Shown one piece after another: positions 48,926-57,262 of a stretch of DNA of 57,262 nucleotides. How positions within the stretch are numbered: position 1 is the first letter of the stretch; the number at the start of each line of letters is the position of its first letter. The notes beneath the pieces were generated by a model. It was not told the DNA's origin, ran no database searches, and saw only the letters and a program-made list of their open reading frames with translations. The position numbers and the translations under genes were made by a program. This stretch comes from a bacterium (GTDB lineage: Bacteria > Elusimicrobiota > Elusimicrobia > Elusimicrobiales > UBA9959). The stretch lies in assembly GCA_021847485.1 (NCBI GenBank), contig JAJZRA010000006.1, positions 1 to 57,262 on the forward strand, in the 5' to 3' direction.

Positions 48926-49951
48926 ATGAAGATAATGACCAGGACTTTATCCTTACTCGCCGCCGCGGCGGTACTGCTGCCGCAGCTGGCCGGCGCCGCC
49001 CAGAAGAGCATCTACGGAGACGACGACCGGCTGGACTATTTCGAGGCCTCCCCGGCCATGCGCTCCCTGGCCGACTCCGTGGTCTCCCTCTGGCCCTCCA
49101 AGCAGGTGACCCTCGAGAACGGCGAATACAAGCTGCGCACCATAGGCTTCGGCGACGCCCTCAACCTCTGCCCCGGCGAGAAGTTCAGGGAGCAGCCGAT
49201 AGGCGCTTTCTGCTCCGGCACGCTGGTGGGCGACGACATCATCATGACCGCCGGCCACTGCATAACCGACGATAAGTCCTGCGCCGACGCCCGCTTCGTC
49301 TTCGGCTACAACATCGACAGCGACGGCGGCGCGGCCCGCACCTCGGTCCCCGCCAAGGACGTCTATACCTGCAAGCGCATCATCAAGCGCGACCTCGACC
49401 GCCAGGCCGACGGCCTCGTCAACACCGGCATCGTCATCATCGGCGCCCTGCTCGGCAAGCAGCCCGGCCCCGACTACGCTCTGGTCCAGCTCGACCGCAA
49501 GGTGGAGGGCCGCAGGCCGCTGGCCGTGGACCGCTCCAACGACCTCAAGGTCGGCGACCGCATCTTCGTCATCGGCCACCCCGTGGGCCTGCCGGTCAAG
49601 GTGGCGGGCAACGCCTCGGTGCGCAACACCGAGCCCAAGGCCTTCTTCCTGACCGACCTCGACACCTTCGGCGGCAACTCCGGCTCCGCGGTCTTCAACG
49701 CCCGCACGCGGAAGATCGAGGGCATCCTGGTGCGCGGCGGCACCGACTTCGTGGACACCGCGGCCGGCTGCAAGGCCCAGCTCAAGATCGGCCAGAACGA
49801 GGGCAAGGGCGAGGCCGTCACCAAGATCTCGGTGCTGCGCAAGTACATTCCCGAGACCGGCGCCGCCAGGTCCTTCGGCGACAGCGTGGGCATCCGGGTG
49901 GACGAGGTGCCGCCCGCCTCCGAGGAGCTCGCCGCGAAGATAGCCTTCTGA
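48926..49951 (+). CDS. secreted trypsin-like serine protease
   Basis: The 341-residue protein has a signal peptide (cleavage near AGAA, residue of about 25) and a chymotrypsin-fold domain. The triad is His111 in TAGHC, Asp183 in GPDYALVQLD and Ser252 in GGNSGSAV. Several Cys could form disulfides. It resembles the glutamyl-endopeptidase (S1B) group. AGGAGG precedes the ATG. It is followed by an intrinsic terminator, so it is monocistronic. Confidence 0.9.
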   Translation: MKIMTRTLSLLAAAAVLLPQLAGAAQKSIYGDDDRLDYFEASPAMRSLADSVVSLWPSKQVTLENGEYKLRTIGFGDALNLCPGEKFREQPIGAFCSGTLVGDDIIMTAGHCITDDKSCADARFVFGYNIDSDGGAARTSVPAKDVYTCKRIIKRDLDRQADGLVNTGIVIIGALLGKQPGPDYALVQLDRKVEGRRPLAVDRSNDLKVGDRIFVIGHPVGLPVKVAGNASVRNTEPKAFFLTDLDTFGGNSGSAVFNARTRKIEGILVRGGTDFVDTAAGCKAQLKIGQNEGKGEAVTKISVLRKYIPETGAARSFGDSVGIRVDEVPPASEELAAKIAF

Positions 49952-49967
49952 CGGACCGCTCCGGTAC

Positions 49968-50000
49968 GGAAAGGCCCCGCCCCCGCGGGGCCTTTCCATT
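49968..50000 (+). terminator. intrinsic terminator after the protease gene
   Basis: Stem GGAAAGGCCCC/GGGGCCTTTCC (49968-49978 with 49987-49997), followed by a short T-rich stretch. Confidence 0.75.
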
Positions 50001-50055
50001 TGCGGCGGCGCCCGGAAAAATATTATCTTATCCCCAGGTTAGGGGGATACGAAAA

Positions 50056-50460
50056 ATGAAGACAGCGCTCATAGCGGCGGCCTTGGCCGCCTTCGCGTGC
50101 CTTGGCGCCTGCGACACCAAGGCCCCGGCGGCTTCCGCCGCGGAGAACGGCCTGAGGAAGGACCTGGAGCCCGTAGCCGAGGTGCTGCGGTTCACGGAGA
50201 CCGGCAGTTACGACAGGCAGCTGCCGGGCGGCCGCGGCCTGGTCGTCAAGTTCGAAAGCGAGGTCAAATGGCTTACGCTGGAGGAATCCGCGCGCGCCCG
50301 CGGCGGCGACATGCAGGCCTACGTCGGGAAGGCCGCCTACCTGGCGTCCCGGCTGGGCAGCGGACCCAAGGCGGGCCGGCGCGAGCTGATAAAGGGGGCG
50401 ATGCTGCTGACCAAGACCGACGTGGGCTGGGTCTACGACGGCCTGGCCGACAGCAGGTAG
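50056..50460 (+). CDS. uncharacterised lipoprotein
   Basis: The 134-residue product has a signal with lipobox LGAC (Cys19) and a mature domain rich in charged residues without a known family (VEVLRF-like strand, KFESEVKWLTLEES, KGAMLLTKTDVGWVYDGL). A GGGGGATACG precedes the ATG. The end lies ten bases from the convergent pirin gene. Confidence 0.7.
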   Translation: MKTALIAAALAAFACLGACDTKAPAASAAENGLRKDLEPVAEVLRFTETGSYDRQLPGGRGLVVKFESEVKWLTLEESARARGGDMQAYVGKAAYLASRLGSGPKAGRRELIKGAMLLTKTDVGWVYDGLADSR

Positions 50461-50469
50461 CGGCCCGGC

Positions 50470-51309
50470 CTATTTCCTGATGAAGGTGCCTTCGCGGTAC
50501 TCGTCGAAGGCCAGCTTCAGCTCGGCCTCGGTGTTCATCACGATGGGGCCGCGCCAGGCTACGGGTTCCTTCAGCGGCTTCCCGGCCATCAGCATGAAGC
50601 GAAGTCCCGCGGGCGAAGCGGAACAGGCCAGCTTCTCCCCCGGTCCAAGCACCGCGGCCCGGCCGGGCCCCAGCTCCTCTCCGCCGCCGAAGCGGCCTTT
50701 CCCCTCGAAAACGCAGCAGATCACGTTATCGCCCGGGCGGGTATCCAGCTCGAAGCCGGCGCCGGCTTCCGCCTTGACGTCCAGGAACCACGGGTCTATT
50801 ATTATCTCCTCGGCCGGCCCCTTCGCCCCGCCGAACTCCCCGCAGATCACCCTGGCGCTGTAGCCGGGGCCCTTTACCTCGGGGATGCTTTCCGCCCGGA
50901 TGTCGCGATAGCGCGGGCTGGTCATCTTGTGCCTGCGGGGCAGGTTGGTCCAGAGCTGGAAGCCGCGCATGGTCCCCTCGTAGGCCTGCGGCATTTCCTG
51001 GTGCACTATGCCGGAGCCCGCGGTCATCCACTGCACCTGGCCGCCGCGGATGACGCCGGAATTGCCCAGCGAGTCGCCGTGCTCCACCACGCCTTCCAGC
51101 ATGTAGGTGACCGTCTCGATGCCGCGGTGCGGATGCCACGGGAAGCCGGCGATGTAGTCGGCGGGATTGGAGGAGCCGAAGTTATCCAGCAGCAGGAAAG
51201 GATCGGTCAGCTCCGTATCGCCGAAACCGAAGATGCGCCTGAGCTTGACGCCGGCGCCCTCCAGCACCCAGTCGCCTTCCAGTACGGCGGAGATCTTGCG
51301 TGTTTTCAT
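50470..51309 (-). CDS. pirin family protein
   Basis: The start is ATG 51309 (MKTRKISAVLEGDWVLEG). The 279-residue bicupin has the metal-binding set: FPWHPHRGIETVTYMLEG (two His), SLGNSGVIRGGQVQWMTAGSGI and HQEMP with Glu. Pirins include quercetin 2,3-dioxygenases and redox-responsive regulators. A TATAAG-like -10 lies about 30 bases upstream. Confidence 0.92.
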   Translation of the reverse strand: MKTRKISAVLEGDWVLEGAGVKLRRIFGFGDTELTDPFLLLDNFGSSNPADYIAGFPWHPHRGIETVTYMLEGVVEHGDSLGNSGVIRGGQVQWMTAGSGIVHQEMPQAYEGTMRGFQLWTNLPRRHKMTSPRYRDIRAESIPEVKGPGYSARVICGEFGGAKGPAEEIIIDPWFLDVKAEAGAGFELDTRPGDNVICCVFEGKGRFGGGEELGPGRAAVLGPGEKLACSASPAGLRFMLMAGKPLKEPVAWRGPIVMNTEAELKLAFDEYREGTFIRK

Positions 51310-51387
51310 GGCAGGCCGCCCCCTCGCGGCAAGTATCTTATAACAAATGCCGGCCGCCGCGGCAAGGCGCCGCAATACCGGCGAGAA

Positions 51388-51417
51388 TAAAAAAGGCCGG
51401 GAGCGCTCCCGGCCTTT
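51388..51417 (-). terminator. intrinsic terminator after the TSCPD gene
   Basis: A thirteen-base stem AAAGGCCGGGAGC/GCTCCCGGCCTTT (51392-51404 with 51405-51417) with a U run on the minus strand. Confidence 0.85.
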
Positions 51418-51435
51418 CTCTTCGGTTCGAAAAGC

Positions 51436-51693
51436 TCAGCCGGCCTTGGCCAGCCTCTCCAGCACCCGCGCCAGCTGGTCCGAGCAGGAGGTGGGCTTGT
51501 CGCCGCAGGTGATGCCTTTGAGCTTGCGGGCGGCCTCCGCCACCGGCATCCCCTCCAGCAGCAGCGCCAGCGCCGTCAGGTTGCCCGGGCAGCCCCGGTA
51601 GAACTTCACGTCCCTGAGGCGGCCCCCCTCCACGCGGAAAGAGACCTCCTTGGAACAAACGCCTTCGAGTTTGTGCTTATTGATAGGGGACAT
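51436..51693 (-). CDS. TSCPD domain protein
   Basis: The 85-residue protein has the TSCPD domain seen at the C-terminus of some ribonucleotide reductases: VKFYRGCPGNLTALALLLEG, then GITCGDKPTSCSDQLARVLE, with Cys that may bind metal. It occurs alone here. It follows pheT by 42 bases and shares its orientation, so it is probably the last gene of the infC-pheT transcript. Confidence 0.82.
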   Translation of the reverse strand: MSPINKHKLEGVCSKEVSFRVEGGRLRDVKFYRGCPGNLTALALLLEGMPVAEAARKLKGITCGDKPTSCSDQLARVLERLAKAG

Positions 51694-51735
51694 AACACCC
51701 GTTCCGGGGCATGGCCGCGGCCCGGCCCGGCGTTC

Positions 51736-54123
51736 TCAGGCGCGCAGCTTCGCGCCGAAGCTCCTTGCCAGCTTGTCCTGGATGGCCGTCATGCGCGCGC
51801 CGACCTCGGCGTCGTTCAGGGTCTTCTCCATCGAGGAGAAGGTGAAGCGGACCGTCAGGCTGCGCTGTCCGGCCGGGATGTTCTTGCCCTTGTAGACGTC
51901 CACGAGCCTCGCGCTGGCCAGGTCCTGCACGCCGGAGAAGGAGCGCTCTAGCTCCCCCCACTCGTGCTTTTCGTCGAGCACCACCGAGAGGTCCCGCCAG
52001 CTCTGCGGGAACTGCGAGACCGGCTTGACCTTGACGACCTTCTGCCAGAACTCGGTCTTGCCGGCCTGGGCCAGGCAGGAGAGCGGGACCTCGAACAGGA
52101 AGACGGCGTCGTCCTTGAGGTCGGCCGCGGCGGCGGCCTCGCGCGAAAGCTTGCCGAGGTAGCCGGCGCAGCTGCCGCCCAGTTTCATCTCCAGGCAGAG
52201 CCCGGGCTGGTAGTAGGCCGGGGCCTTGCGGGGCTTCTCGTAGCGGAAACCGCCCTTGCCGGAGAACAGCCGGGCCAGCACGCCTTTAAGGTGGTAAAAG
52301 TCGGCCTTGGCGGCGCCGCCCCGCCACGAGCCCCCTTCGGGATACTCCCCGTACATCAGGCCGGCGCAATAGACCTCCTCGGCCTTGCCGCCGTCGCGGC
52401 GGGCGTAGGCGGTGCCGGCCTCGAAGACCAGCACGGTCTCGCGGCCGCGGTTGAGGTTGTAGCGCAGCGTCTTCAGCAGGCCCGGCAGCAGCGCCGGCCG
52501 CAGGTACTGGAAGTCGGAGGACAGCGGGTTCTTAACCTCGAGCGCGGTCTCCGGCGCCGCGCCGCAGACCTTCAGTTCCTTCGCCGAGACGAAATCGTAG
52601 TTATAGACCTCGCTGAAGCCCAGCGCGGCCAGCCCCTGCTTAAGCTCGGCGGCGGCCGTCCACTGCGGCGTCACGGCCGAGGGCAGCATCGGCATGCGCG
52701 TCACCGGCGGGATCACGTCGTAGCCGATGTAGCGCGCGACCTCCTCGGCCACGTCGTTTATCATCTCTATGTCCTGCCGGTAGGACGGGGCCTCGAACTG
52801 CCACGGCTTGCCGTCCCTGAGGCGGGGCTGCAGGGCCTTCAGGCAGGCCTCGATCTCGCCGTCGGCGATCCCGGTGCCCAGTATCGCGTTGATCCTGGCC
52901 GGGGCCACCTCTATCACGGGCGGCCGGTACTTCACCGGGCAGTTGTCGGAGATCTGCTCCACCCTGGCGCCCGGCGCGGCCTCCAGTATCAGGGCGGCCA
53001 GCCGCCTGGCCGCCTTCAGCGGCAGCTCGGGGTCGGTGCCGCGCTCGAAGCGGTAGGAGGACTCGCTCTTGAGGCCGGTGGTCTTGGAGGCCTGCCGCAC
53101 GGTCGGGGCGTGGAAGCGCGCCGACTCGATGAGGATCATGTCGGTATCGTCGGAAACGGCGGTGTCGGCGCCGCCCATCACGCCGGCCAGCGCGGCCGGG
53201 CGGGACGCGTCCGCGATCACCATCATGCCCGGGTCCAGCTTGAGGTCCTGGCCGTCCAGCGTCTTGAGCATCTCGCCGGGCAGCGCGCGGCGGACGATGA
53301 TCTTCGGGCCGCCGAGCTTCGCCACGTCGAAGCAGTGCGTCGGCTGGCCGAGCTCGTACATAACGTAGTTGGAGCCGTCTATAAGGAGGTTGCCCTTCGG
53401 ATTGGAGCCCATCGCGCGCAGGCGCGCGGCCATCCACTCCGGGGTCCGGGCGCCTTTCACGCCTTTCATCACTACGGCGCCGTAGCGCGGGCACAGGTCG
53501 GGGACCTTGATCTCCACCGGCACGGCCTCGCCGCGGGCCTCGCCCTGGAAGACCGGGGCTTCCTTCAGCTTGAGCCCGTAGAAGACGCACAGTTCGCGCG
53601 CCAGCGCGTAGTGCGAGAGACAGTAGCCCTGGTTGGGCAGCATCTCCACCTCGAGCGCGTGGTCGGCCTTCGGGAAAAGGGTCATCGCGTCGGCGCCGAG
53701 CGGCGCGTCGGCGGGCAGCACGAGGATGCCGGAATTGTCGTAGCCCTCGAGGCCGAGTTCCCCGGCGGAGCAGATCATGCCCTCGCTCTCCACGCCGCGG
53801 ATCCTGGCCTTCTTCAGCTCGCCCTCGGCGAGCATGGCGCCCACCTTGGCGAAGGGGATCAGCTGGCCGACGGCGATGTTCTTGGCGCCGCAGACCACGC
53901 GCATCACGCCCTTGCCGTCGTTGACGTCCACGAGCGAGAGCTTGTCGGCGTTCGGGTGCCTGTCGATCTTCTCGATGCGGCCGACGCAGACGCCGGTGAA
54001 GGCCGCGCCGGTGCGGTGCAGCTCCTCCACCTTCAGGCCGATGCGGCCGAGCTTGGCCGCGGCCTCCTCGGGCGAAGGCGGGTTCTCGATGAAATCGGAC
54101 AGCCAGGAATAAAGTATCTTCAT
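51736..54123 (-). CDS. pheT: phenylalanyl-tRNA synthetase beta subunit
   Basis: The 795-residue protein is full length. It has an N-terminal tRNA-binding EMAP-like domain (RTGAAFTGVCVGRIEKIDRH, then VCGAKNI), the B3/B4 editing region (ELPLKAARRLA follows GLKSESSYRFERGTDP), B5 and the core, and a C-terminal FDX-ACB domain (SQFPQSWRDLSVVL). Together with PheS it charges tRNA-Phe. A branched RNA structure lies between pheS and pheT. Confidence 0.96.
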   Translation of the reverse strand: MKILYSWLSDFIENPPSPEEAAAKLGRIGLKVEELHRTGAAFTGVCVGRIEKIDRHPNADKLSLVDVNDGKGVMRVVCGAKNIAVGQLIPFAKVGAMLAEGELKKARIRGVESEGMICSAGELGLEGYDNSGILVLPADAPLGADAMTLFPKADHALEVEMLPNQGYCLSHYALARELCVFYGLKLKEAPVFQGEARGEAVPVEIKVPDLCPRYGAVVMKGVKGARTPEWMAARLRAMGSNPKGNLLIDGSNYVMYELGQPTHCFDVAKLGGPKIIVRRALPGEMLKTLDGQDLKLDPGMMVIADASRPAALAGVMGGADTAVSDDTDMILIESARFHAPTVRQASKTTGLKSESSYRFERGTDPELPLKAARRLAALILEAAPGARVEQISDNCPVKYRPPVIEVAPARINAILGTGIADGEIEACLKALQPRLRDGKPWQFEAPSYRQDIEMINDVAEEVARYIGYDVIPPVTRMPMLPSAVTPQWTAAAELKQGLAALGFSEVYNYDFVSAKELKVCGAAPETALEVKNPLSSDFQYLRPALLPGLLKTLRYNLNRGRETVLVFEAGTAYARRDGGKAEEVYCAGLMYGEYPEGGSWRGGAAKADFYHLKGVLARLFSGKGGFRYEKPRKAPAYYQPGLCLEMKLGGSCAGYLGKLSREAAAAADLKDDAVFLFEVPLSCLAQAGKTEFWQKVVKVKPVSQFPQSWRDLSVVLDEKHEWGELERSFSGVQDLASARLVDVYKGKNIPAGQRSLTVRFTFSSMEKTLNDAEVGARMTAIQDKLARSFGAKLRA

Positions 54124-54165
54124 TGCCGTGAACTCTCTCTTTTGCTTCAGATACGCGGTTTCGAC

Positions 54166-54282
54166 GGGGATATCGGGTCGGGAAAAGCCTCCGGAGGCCC
54201 GAGCTTGCGTAAGCGCGAGGGCCGAGGCAGGCAGGCGCGCGCACGGTGTGCGCGACGCCGGTTTTACCGGCCCGGTATCCCC
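54166..54282 (-). ncRNA. branched RNA structure between pheS and pheT
   Basis: On the minus strand a 12-base outer helix (54282-54271 with 54177-54166, one C/A mismatch) encloses at least four hairpins: GCCGG-TAAAA-CCGGC, GCGCAC-ACC-GTGCGC, a longer GGCCC...GGGCC stem with inner GCTT/AAGC, and a CCTCCGGAGG palindrome. It starts 15 bases after the pheS stop and ends 42 bases before the pheT ATG. It is either a cis-regulatory element or a small inserted element. No coding potential is seen. Confidence 0.5.
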
Positions 54283-54297
54283 GGCGAAACTCCCCGC

Positions 54298-55347
<1,050 letters not shown>

Positions 55348-55357
55348 GGAGCGGTCC

Positions 55358-55723
55358 TTATTTCGCCGGCTTGCCGGCGGCCTTTTTCGCTATCTCGGCT
55401 AACTGCTTGAAAGACTGGGGATCGCGGATGGCTATCTCGGACAGCATCTTCCTGTTCAGGGTGATGTTGGCCTTGTGCAGCCCGTCCATGAACCTGCTGT
55501 AGGACAGGCCCTCCTCGCGGGCGGCCGCGTTCAGGCGCACGATCCACAGCTGGCGGATGTCGCCCTTCTTGTCGCGGCGGTGGATGTAGGCGGTGGTCAG
55601 CGACTTCTTGACCTGCTGGGTCGCCTGGCGCAGGCGGTTGCCCTTGTTGCCGTAATAGCCCTTGGAGAGCTTTAAAATCCTCTTCTTGCGTTTGTTGCGA
55701 GCTACACTGTATTTTATTCTCAT
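55358..55723 (-). CDS. rplT: 50S ribosomal protein L20
   Basis: The 121-residue protein is a complete L20, with the basic N-terminus (MRIKYSVARNKRKKRILKLS) and YYGNKGNRLRQATQQVKKSL. L20 binds 23S rRNA early in assembly and, in many bacteria, represses its own operon. It sits in the conserved infC-rpmI-rplT order. Confidence 0.97.
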   Translation of the reverse strand: MRIKYSVARNKRKKRILKLSKGYYGNKGNRLRQATQQVKKSLTTAYIHRRDKKGDIRQLWIVRLNAAAREEGLSYSRFMDGLHKANITLNRKMLSEIAIRDPQSFKQLAEIAKKAAGKPAK

Positions 55724-55768
55724 GGCGCTGCTCCGTCCCGTCGTGCGGGGCGGCTCCTTTAGTTGTTC

Positions 55769-55972
55769 TTATTCGTAGGGCAGGTACTTCTTCAGTACGC
55801 GGCCTTCGGCGGAATTCTTCTCCTCCACCTTCGCGGTGCGCAGCGTGCGGCCGCGCTTGGACGACATCGGCGTCAGCAGGTGGCGCAGGCCGGACTTCCG
55901 GTGCAGGAACTTGCCGGAGGCGGTCTTCTTAAATCTCTTCTTGGCTCCGCTGTGGGATTTCATTTTGGGCAT
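55769..55972 (-). CDS. rpmI: 50S ribosomal protein L35
   Basis: The 67-residue protein has the L35 signature [20 protein letters not shown] and the RHLLT segment. It is the second gene of the infC operon, 54 bases after infC. Confidence 0.96.
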   Translation of the reverse strand: MPKMKSHSGAKKRFKKTASGKFLHRKSGLRHLLTPMSSKRGRTLRTAKVEEKNSAEGRVLKKYLPYE

Positions 55973-56026
55973 AGTTTTATCTCTCTTGTCCGGTTATTAT
56001 ATAACTTTCAGGGGCGCGTTGGGAAG

Positions 56027-56623
56027 TCAGGCCCCCTGGGGCGGCTGCGGCGCGGGCTGGGCCTGCGGCTTCGGGGCGCCTGCGGCGGGGGCCGCCGGCT
56101 TGCCGCCGTGGGCAGGGGCGAGCATGATGCTCATCCTGTTGCCCATCAGCTGCGGCTTGCCTTCCACCACGCCCACCGCGGACAGGTTGTCGCGGATGGA
56201 CAGCAGGATCTCCTCGCCGAGGTTCTTGTGCTGGTTCTCGCGGCCGCGGAACACCACGGTCACGCGCACCTTGTTGTGCTCCTTGAGGAACTCCTCGATG
56301 TGCTTGATCTTGGTCTGCAGGTCGTGGCTGGCGATGCGCGGGTTCAGGCGGATCTCCTTGAGGGAGCCAGCCTTCTGCTTCTTGCGGTTCTCGCGGTCCT
56401 GCTTCTCCTTCTCGTAGAGGAACTTGTTGAAGTCCATCACCTTGCAGACGGGAGGATTGGCCTGCGGGGAGATCTCCACCAGGTCGAGGTTGGCGCCCTT
56501 GGCCATCGCCACGGCCTCGGCGAGCGGCCTTACGCCCAGCATGGTCCCGTGCATATCGATGAGGCGCACCTGCGGGGACGTGATGAAACGGTTGATCCTG
56601 ATTCTCTTATCTTGGTGGTACAA
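56027..56623 (-). CDS. infC: translation initiation factor IF-3
   Basis: The 198-residue protein has both IF-3 domains joined by a linker (INRFITSPQVRLIDMHGTML, then QANPPVCKVMDFNKFLYEKE and KEIRLNPRIASHDLQTKIKH). A Pro/Ala-rich extension of about 25 residues follows the conserved end. The start codon is TTG (56623) with AGGAGG nine bases upstream; a rare start is typical of infC, because IF-3 rejects it and so limits its own synthesis. A TAAAAT lies near 56683-56688. Confidence 0.95.
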   Translation of the reverse strand: MYHQDKRIRINRFITSPQVRLIDMHGTMLGVRPLAEAVAMAKGANLDLVEISPQANPPVCKVMDFNKFLYEKEKQDRENRKKQKAGSLKEIRLNPRIASHDLQTKIKHIEEFLKEHNKVRVTVVFRGRENQHKNLGEEILLSIRDNLSAVGVVEGKPQLMGNRMSIMLAPAHGGKPAAPAAGAPKPQAQPAPQPPQGA

Positions 56624-56724
56624 ACTCTTCCTCCTGTGACTGCGAAAGAACGGGGCCGGAGCGCGGTCCAGTTAAGGCTATATTTTACCTTTTTTAAGCC
56701 CCCCGGGAACAGCGGGGGGCGGGG

Positions 56725-57262
56725 CTAGGCCGGAAAGCGCAGCTTATAGACCAGCAGGGCCAGGTACTCGTTGAGAGCGGCCCTGGCCTCCAGGCTCCCC
56801 CCCGGCAGGTAATCCGTGAGGTCGCGGCGGGCGCCCGGCATGGCCCTGCGGGCCACCGGGAACGGGGTTATCTCCGCGAAGCCGGCGTGCCGGAACAGCA
56901 GCACGGCGCGCGGCATATGGTAGGCGAAGGTCACGAGTATTATCCGCTTATAGCCCTTGGCATCACAAAGTTTCTTCACCTCGGAGGCGCTTTCGATGGT
57001 GTCCCGGGCCGAGGTCTCGGGGATGAGCGCCTTGCGCGGCAGACCGTACTCCTCCAGCCAGGCGGCCGCGCGTTCGGCCTCGGGCGCCCCGGTGAAAGGG
57101 GCCCCGCCGGAGATGATGACGGGCAGCCCGGTCCTCTTCCGCAGCAGCGCCGCGGCGGCGGCGCGCTCGAGCGTATGCGGGTAGAGGTTCTCGGCGGCGG
57201 AATAGGCGTCCGGCCAGTCGCGCGAGCCGGCGCAGAGCATCACTATGGCGTCCCCCTCCGGC
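56725..57262 (-). CDS. YdcF/ElyC/SanA-like DUF218 protein, 5' end outside window
   Basis: The frame is open to the right edge and continues upstream (PEGDAIVMLCAGSRDW), matching the usual ADAIVVLGGG start of DUF218, so the start is missing. Visible marks are GLPVIISGGAPFTG, ALIPETSARDTIESA and ILVTFAYHMPRAVLLFRHAG. These proteins are membrane-linked and affect envelope synthesis. A hairpin at 56698-56720 lies just past the stop but lacks a U run. Confidence 0.85.
   Translation of the reverse strand, partial: PEGDAIVMLCAGSRDWPDAYSAAENLYPHTLERAAAAALLRKRTGLPVIISGGAPFTGAPEAERAAAWLEEYGLPRKALIPETSARDTIESASEVKKLCDAKGYKRIILVTFAYHMPRAVLLFRHAGFAEITPFPVARRAMPGARRDLTDYLPGGSLEARAALNEYLALLVYKLRFPA

Noticed and set aside
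56698-56720. A hairpin after the YdcF-like gene as intrinsic terminator
   Set aside because: The stem is good but there is no U run on either strand, so it is not called as a terminator.

Overview
This is a GC-rich (about two-thirds G+C by eye), densely coded bacterial chromosome segment. A secretin, an RND pump, two beta-barrel-like proteins and several lipoproteins indicate a diderm. The infC-rpmI-rplT-pheS-pheT block, xseA-xseB, zapA, rarA, recQ, addA/addB and tlyA are ordinary chromosomal genes. The style (very high GC, short intergenic gaps, many genes with a -10 hexamer 6-8 nt before the start codon) would fit Elusimicrobiota or a similar uncultured diderm phylum, but that is inference, not proof. 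I saw no rRNA, tRNA, CRISPR array or transposase gene.

Layout. 1-4127 (-): an operon of two secreted beta-barrel-like proteins followed by a large RHS/YD-repeat protein cut by the window edge. 4261-6974: a P-loop NTPase, a secreted protein with a clan-CD-like His/Cys pair, and a macro-domain hydrolase. 6989-13166 (-): DUF4234, DUF2752, RNase HI with a C-terminal viroplasmin-like domain, a P-II-like protein, a membrane protein, AddB and an Fe-S flavoprotein. 13231-15500: RecQ and a C-terminal remnant of an amidase. 15516-22613: a Met-rich secreted protein, a candidate secreted ADP-ribosyltransferase, an MFS/BT1-like carrier, a RecD-like helicase, a BI-1 family protein, a lipoprotein secretin and a cytosolic histidine kinase. 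22668-26726: AddA, a stand-alone receiver domain and an XRE regulator. 26809-30683 (-): mprF-acvB, making and hydrolysing aminoacyl-phosphatidylglycerol. 30788-35164: a TPR protein, a candidate structured RNA driven by a near-consensus promoter, a polysaccharide deacetylase and small secreted proteins. 35307-41222 (-): tlyA, a radical SAM/SPASM enzyme, two tandem UbiU-like/UbiV-like pairs and a methyltransferase. 41290-48770 (-): a DUF2934/DUF2267 protein, an RND pump, xseBA, rarA, zapA and a zapB-like gene. 48926-51693: a trypsin-like protease, a lipoprotein, a pirin and a TSCPD protein. 51736-56623 (-): pheT, pheS, rplT, rpmI and infC, with a branched RNA element between pheS and pheT. The right edge cuts a YdcF-like gene.

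The most interesting signals are these. (1) A duplicated UbiU/UbiV-like operon with radical SAM and methyltransferase partners may be an O2-independent hydroxylation system of unknown substrate. (2) An exact 20-bp interrupted palindrome occurs four times; in three copies a good -10 hexamer lies exactly nine bases downstream, in front of recQ, addA and a small orphan gene. (3) A strongly A-depleted, hairpin-rich unit of about 380 nt follows a TTGACA-17-TATACT promoter with an A/T-rich upstream element.

How parts may work together: AddA, AddB, RecQ, the RecD-like helicase, RarA and XseAB form a broad recombination and repair set, and two of these genes share the palindrome promoter. Several genes encode secreted or surface proteins of possible interaction function (RHS protein, ADP-ribosyltransferase candidate, clan-CD-like protein, trypsin-like protease).
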